Shown here piece by piece: positions 61,604 through 64,000 of a stretch of DNA of 64,000 bases. A program made the position numbers and the translations under genes. The notes under the pieces were generated by a model. The model was not told where the DNA came from, ran no database searches, and saw only the letters and a program-made list of their open reading frames with translations. The DNA comes from an uncultured Clostridium sp. Lineage in GTDB: Bacteria; Bacillota; Clostridia; TANB77; CAG-508. How positions within the stretch are numbered: position 1 is the stretch's first letter; every line of letters starts with the position of its first letter. The stretch is taken from positions 7,465 through 71,464 of the forward strand of contig USGY01000005.1 of NCBI GenBank assembly GCA_900554365.1. The letters are read 5' to 3'.

Positions 61604-61795
61604 ATGGCAGACTTAAATCAAATGGAATTACAACATTTAAGGCATTTAATAGGAGCGCATGAAAATGTCTATCAAAAATTAAATGCGTATTCAGCTCAAG
61701 CTGTTGACCCACAAATAAAGCAAATTTTTACAAAATCAGCACAAGATGCGCTTAATACTAAGCAAAAGTTAATGAGTTTTTTAAATAATAATTAA
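61604..61795 (+). CDS. Small CotF-like coat-associated protein (63 aa)
   Basis: 63 residues, all helical. MELQHLRHLIGAHENVYQKL and the later FTKSAQDALNTKQKLMSFL form a two-helix hairpin of the type found in small spore-coat (CotF/ferritin-like) proteins of Clostridia. Start chosen at ATG 61604, after AAAGGA; ATGs at 61583 and 61592 lie before or in the Shine-Dalgarno. It is 13 bases upstream of a clearer CotF-family gene, so the two form an operon. Assignment rests mostly on the neighbour. Confidence 0.6.
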   Translation: MADLNQMELQHLRHLIGAHENVYQKLNAYSAQAVDPQIKQIFTKSAQDALNTKQKLMSFLNNN

Positions 61796-61808
61796 TAGGA
61801 GGAAGTTT

Positions 61809-62054
61809 ATGGACGAAAAAGTAATGGTAAATGATATTTTATCTGGAGTTAAGTCAGATTTAACAGCTTATCAAACAGCTATATCAGAATCTGAAAATAT
61901 GCAATTAAGACAAACTTTTCAACAAATAAGAAATAATGATGAAAGTTTTCAATATGAATTGTTCAAAATTGCACAAGCAAAAGGATACTATTGTCCAGCT
62001 CAAAAAGCTACAGTAACAGAAATTAATACAGTAAAAAATGAATTAGAACAATAG
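61809..62054 (+). CDS. CotF-family spore coat protein
   Basis: 81 residues. The sequence MVNDILSGVKSDLTAYQTAISESENMQLRQTF and the later YELFKIAQAKGYYCPAQKA follow the Coat_F pattern: a helix with D-L..K, A-I-x-E, L-R-x-x-F, then a second helix ending A..KGYY-P-A. CotF proteins lie in the coat of endospores. AGGAGG lies a few bases before the ATG. Second gene of a two-gene operon ended by a terminator. Confidence 0.8.
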   Translation: MDEKVMVNDILSGVKSDLTAYQTAISESENMQLRQTFQQIRNNDESFQYELFKIAQAKGYYCPAQKATVTEINTVKNELEQ

Positions 62055-62055
62055 T

Positions 62056-62096
62056 AAAAAAGTTCCTTCTTATAAAAATAAGGAGGGACTTTTTTT
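62056..62096 (+). terminator. Terminator of the coat operon
   Basis: 12-bp stem AGTTCCTTCTTA / TAAGGAGGGACT with two G-T pairs, flanked by an A run and a T run. Confidence 0.82.
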
Positions 62097-62264
62097 GACA
62101 AATTTAATAAAAAATGAAAAAGCGAGAAAAAATGAATATGCATAAGATAAAATGAGAAAAACGAATAAAACCTACGGAAATTTGATATATAATATTATTG
62201 CAAAAAAACAAATATTACAATATTATTACAAAGAAAAATAGGGTACAAAGGAGATATAAATCTA

Positions 62265-63314
62265 ATGTTAAAAAAAGTGTTAATACATACAAGAAGAAGT
62301 GTAAAAATCATAATTCTTTCTATGATTGCAGCTTTTTTAATAATAGGAGCAATAGCTTTTTTATATAAACCAACATATGCAGTTTATATAAAAGGTGAGC
62401 AAGTTGGCTATACTGAAGATAGAGGAAATTTACAACGAAAAATAAATAATTACATAGAAAAAGGTGATGGAAGTAACTCAAATGTTGCTTTTGTACAAGT
62501 AGAGAATTTACCAGAATATAAATTATGCTTATTAAAAAAAGGTATTGTAGCAAACGATAATGAAATATTAAATGACATAAAAAGTAGCGGAGTAACATAT
62601 TATAGATATTATGCAATTACAGATAACCAAGAAGAAAAAGCATATGTTTCAAATTTTGAAACGGCAGAAAATGTAATAAATGAATTAAAAGATAAAAATA
62701 GTTCAAATGTTGATAATGTGGCAATTGTAGAAAAATATGAAACAGACAAAAAAAATATGGATGATCAAGAAAGTGTAGTATCAAAATTATATCAAGAGGC
62801 ACCGAAAAAAGAGACAACTAAAAAAGTTGATACAACAAATATTAAAGTTGCACAAAAAAATACTGATACATCTTATGCAGCAAAAGGACAAGTTAATACT
62901 GCTGGAACAATTTCAGGTGGAAGTGCAAGTTTAGGAGAAATTCAATTAGCAAAGCCTATTACAGGAACTATAACATCAAGATTTGGTGTTAGAAGTAATA
63001 TAAGAAGTTCAGCCCATACTGGATTAGATATTGCTGCACCAACAGGAACACCTATAAAAGCTGCTGCATCAGGAACAATAACTTTTTCAGGACGTAAAGG
63101 AGCATATGGAAATATGCTTGTAATAACACACGGAAATGGTGTTCAAACATATTATGGACATTGCAGTGCATTGTATGTATCACAAGGGGCAACAGTATCA
63201 CAAGGACAAGTTATAGGAGCAGTTGGATCAACTGGAAATTCGACAGGACCACATTTACATTTAGAAATTAGAGTAAATGGAGTGGCATATAATCCACAAA
63301 ATTATTTATATTAA
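62265..63314 (+). CDS. M23-family (LytM/SpoIIQ-like) peptidase
   Basis: 349 residues. N-terminal membrane helix (about 15-33), a middle domain without a clear family (about 40-180), a Thr/Lys/Asn-rich linker (about 185-225) and a C-terminal M23 domain with all zinc-binding motifs: SAHTGLDIAAP (His and Asp), YYGHCSALYV and GPHLHLEIRVNG. It should therefore be an active endopeptidase, like clostridial SpoIIQ, which keeps its catalytic His, unlike the inactive Bacillus SpoIIQ. No spoIIIAH or spoIID is adjacent, so an engulfment role is only possible. AAAGGAGAT precedes the start. Confidence 0.85.
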   Translation: MLKKVLIHTRRSVKIIILSMIAAFLIIGAIAFLYKPTYAVYIKGEQVGYTEDRGNLQRKINNYIEKGDGSNSNVAFVQVENLPEYKLCLLKKGIVANDNEILNDIKSSGVTYYRYYAITDNQEEKAYVSNFETAENVINELKDKNSSNVDNVAIVEKYETDKKNMDDQESVVSKLYQEAPKKETTKKVDTTNIKVAQKNTDTSYAAKGQVNTAGTISGGSASLGEIQLAKPITGTITSRFGVRSNIRSSAHTGLDIAAPTGTPIKAAASGTITFSGRKGAYGNMLVITHGNGVQTYYGHCSALYVSQGATVSQGQVIGAVGSTGNSTGPHLHLEIRVNGVAYNPQNYLY

Positions 63315-63315
63315 A

Positions 63316-63348
63316 AAAAGGAAGCACGATTAGGTGCTTCCTTTTTTT
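63316..63348 (+). terminator. Terminator of the M23 peptidase gene
   Basis: AAAAAGGAAGCAC / GTGCTTCCTTTTT with a 7-base loop; a textbook hairpin plus T run. It may also serve the converging gene. Confidence 0.9.
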
Positions 63349-63370
63349 AGGAAATATGTATCTCCTATGC

Positions 63371-63808
63371 TTAAGCAATGGGCTCAATTTCAATTTTGAC
63401 AAAATCACACATCATCGTTTCTTTTGAAGATGTCTTAATATTAGACAACGTCTCAAGATTCGAAAGAGTGAAAAGATCGTCACCACAGAGATTTACAACT
63501 TCACTCTTCAAAGCAAAGAATGAGTCGCGAATTCCACGAATTCTGGAAATTTTAAAGCCATTCAAGTTAACATATTTCTCAAAACGTCCTAGCCATTCAG
63601 AAATACTATCAAAATGAATATCAAAATGGCCTTCGAGATCTCCGATCCCAATCTCTAAGAAAGAAACTTTACGAGCCCCCAATGGATAGTTGTTAGATAG
63701 TGCCCCTACAAACACAAATGTGTAAGCTAAGACATCGTCATCTTCTCTGTAAACAAGTATCGCTCCTTCTTGAGAAAACTGCTTAAGTACAAATTTGTTG
63801 TTAACCAT
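63371..63808 (-). CDS. Hypothetical protein with foreign codon usage
   Basis: 145 residues, no membrane helix or signal; family not recognised. Mixed alpha/beta character with a core LEIGIGDLEGHFDIHF and an Ile-rich IRGIRDSFF. Its codons differ from all neighbours: of 15 Leu codons only 2 are TTA, 4 of 6 Arg are CGN, and 5 of 9 Asn are AAC, whereas surrounding genes use TTA, AGA and AAT almost exclusively. It therefore looks acquired recently. Start ATG 63808 has GAAAGGAA upstream and a good promoter, but a short overlapping ORF (MKGIHYNG) begins in the leader. Confidence 0.6.
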   Translation of the reverse strand: MVNNKFVLKQFSQEGAILVYREDDDVLAYTFVFVGALSNNYPLGARKVSFLEIGIGDLEGHFDIHFDSISEWLGRFEKYVNLNGFKISRIRGIRDSFFALKSEVVNLCGDDLFTLSNLETLSNIKTSSKETMMCDFVKIEIEPIA

Positions 63809-63853
63809 TATAATGAATTCCTTTCATGGTTTGTCCTACAACTGATCAATAAT

Positions 63854-63882
63854 ATTATAACACAAAAAAAGAAGAAGTTCAA
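63854..63882 (-). promoter_or_regulatory. Promoter of the foreign-codon gene
   Basis: Minus strand TTGAAC (63882-63877), 17-base spacer, TATAAT (63859-63854). The -35 lies inside an imperfect hairpin AAAAAGAAGAAGT / ACTCCTTCTTTTT (63864-63905) that may terminate a gene outside the window. Confidence 0.65.
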
Positions 63883-64000
63883 CATTATGTATACTCCTTC
63901 TTTTTAATATTAATTTACAAAGTTGTAGGTTAGTCAATCATATGTCACACTTTTTTGAAAAATATATACTTTGAGTACCCTATATTGTTGATAACGATTC

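Noticed and set aside
63378..63617. Plus-strand ORF opposite the foreign-codon gene
   Set aside because: It is the antisense frame of a gene with good start signals; it has no Shine-Dalgarno of its own.

Overview
The window is strongly AT-rich, with gene third codon positions almost all A or T. It carries sporulation genes (spmA/spmB, spoIIR, a GerMN protein, sleB-ypeB, CotF-like coat proteins), SpoVT/AbrB-type regulation and Gram-positive cell-envelope genes. This points to an endospore-forming member of the Clostridia, probably a gut-type lineage; I cannot name the genus. The left end (mnmG-rsmG-parA-parB) and the blocks trmN6-rsmI, walJ-rlmH and tadA-ffs-dnaX-ybaB-recR are gene orders typical of the neighbourhood of the chromosomal replication origin in Firmicutes, so this is core chromosome and not a plasmid.

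Layout. 1-3460: tRNA/rRNA modification and chromosome partitioning, then a DUF4446 membrane protein. 3549-3783: two tRNA-Ser genes. 3864-18791: a Gram-positive type IV secretion system (T4SS): four tandem VirB2/TrbC-like pilins, VirB3/PrgI, a VirB4-N-like protein, the VirB4 ATPase, a VirB6/TrbL channel, a VirB8/NTF2-like protein, a three-domain peptidoglycan hydrolase and two more secreted NTF2-like proteins. 18814-28211: orphan ABC permease, membrane J-protein, patatin, a giant 2-hydroxyacyl-CoA dehydratase activase, a radical-SAM-like protein, a GerMN protein and a small ORF. 28288-32615: trmN6-rsmI-murA-walJ-rlmH. 32686-35066: a tiny membrane peptide, spmB/spmA, an AbrB-like regulator and spoIIR. 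35287-39082: a MEDS-like protein, UDP-sugar pyrophosphorylase, phosphoglucomutase and the remnant of a queuosine-precursor transporter. 39211-43392: tRNA-Arg, tadA, SRP RNA, dnaX, ybaB, recR. 43425-50799: glycolipid glycosyltransferase, sleB-ypeB, VanW, murF-ddl. 50873-54664: a J-protein, then a second T4SS operon with the VirD4 coupling ATPase and two unknown partner proteins. 54785-63314: SbcD/SbcC-like pair, prfA, pcrA, coat proteins and an M23 peptidase. 63371-63808: a gene of foreign codon usage.

How it fits together. The most striking content is the T4SS. It has the parts needed for an envelope-spanning channel, two dedicated ATPases and wall hydrolase activity, but I see no relaxase, integrase, replication gene or flanking repeats, and the coupling protein lies about 34 kb away among housekeeping genes. 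A resident, possibly protein-secreting machine fits better than a recent conjugative element. A second theme is the envelope: MurA, MurF, Ddl, VanW, M23 and SleB/YpeB hydrolases, and a PgcA / UDP-sugar pyrophosphorylase / UgtP-like set that could make glucolipids.

Start codons were chosen by ribosome-binding-site spacing. In several genes an upstream ATG overlaps the Shine-Dalgarno itself and was rejected. Promoters and terminators were read by eye; none has been tested by computation.
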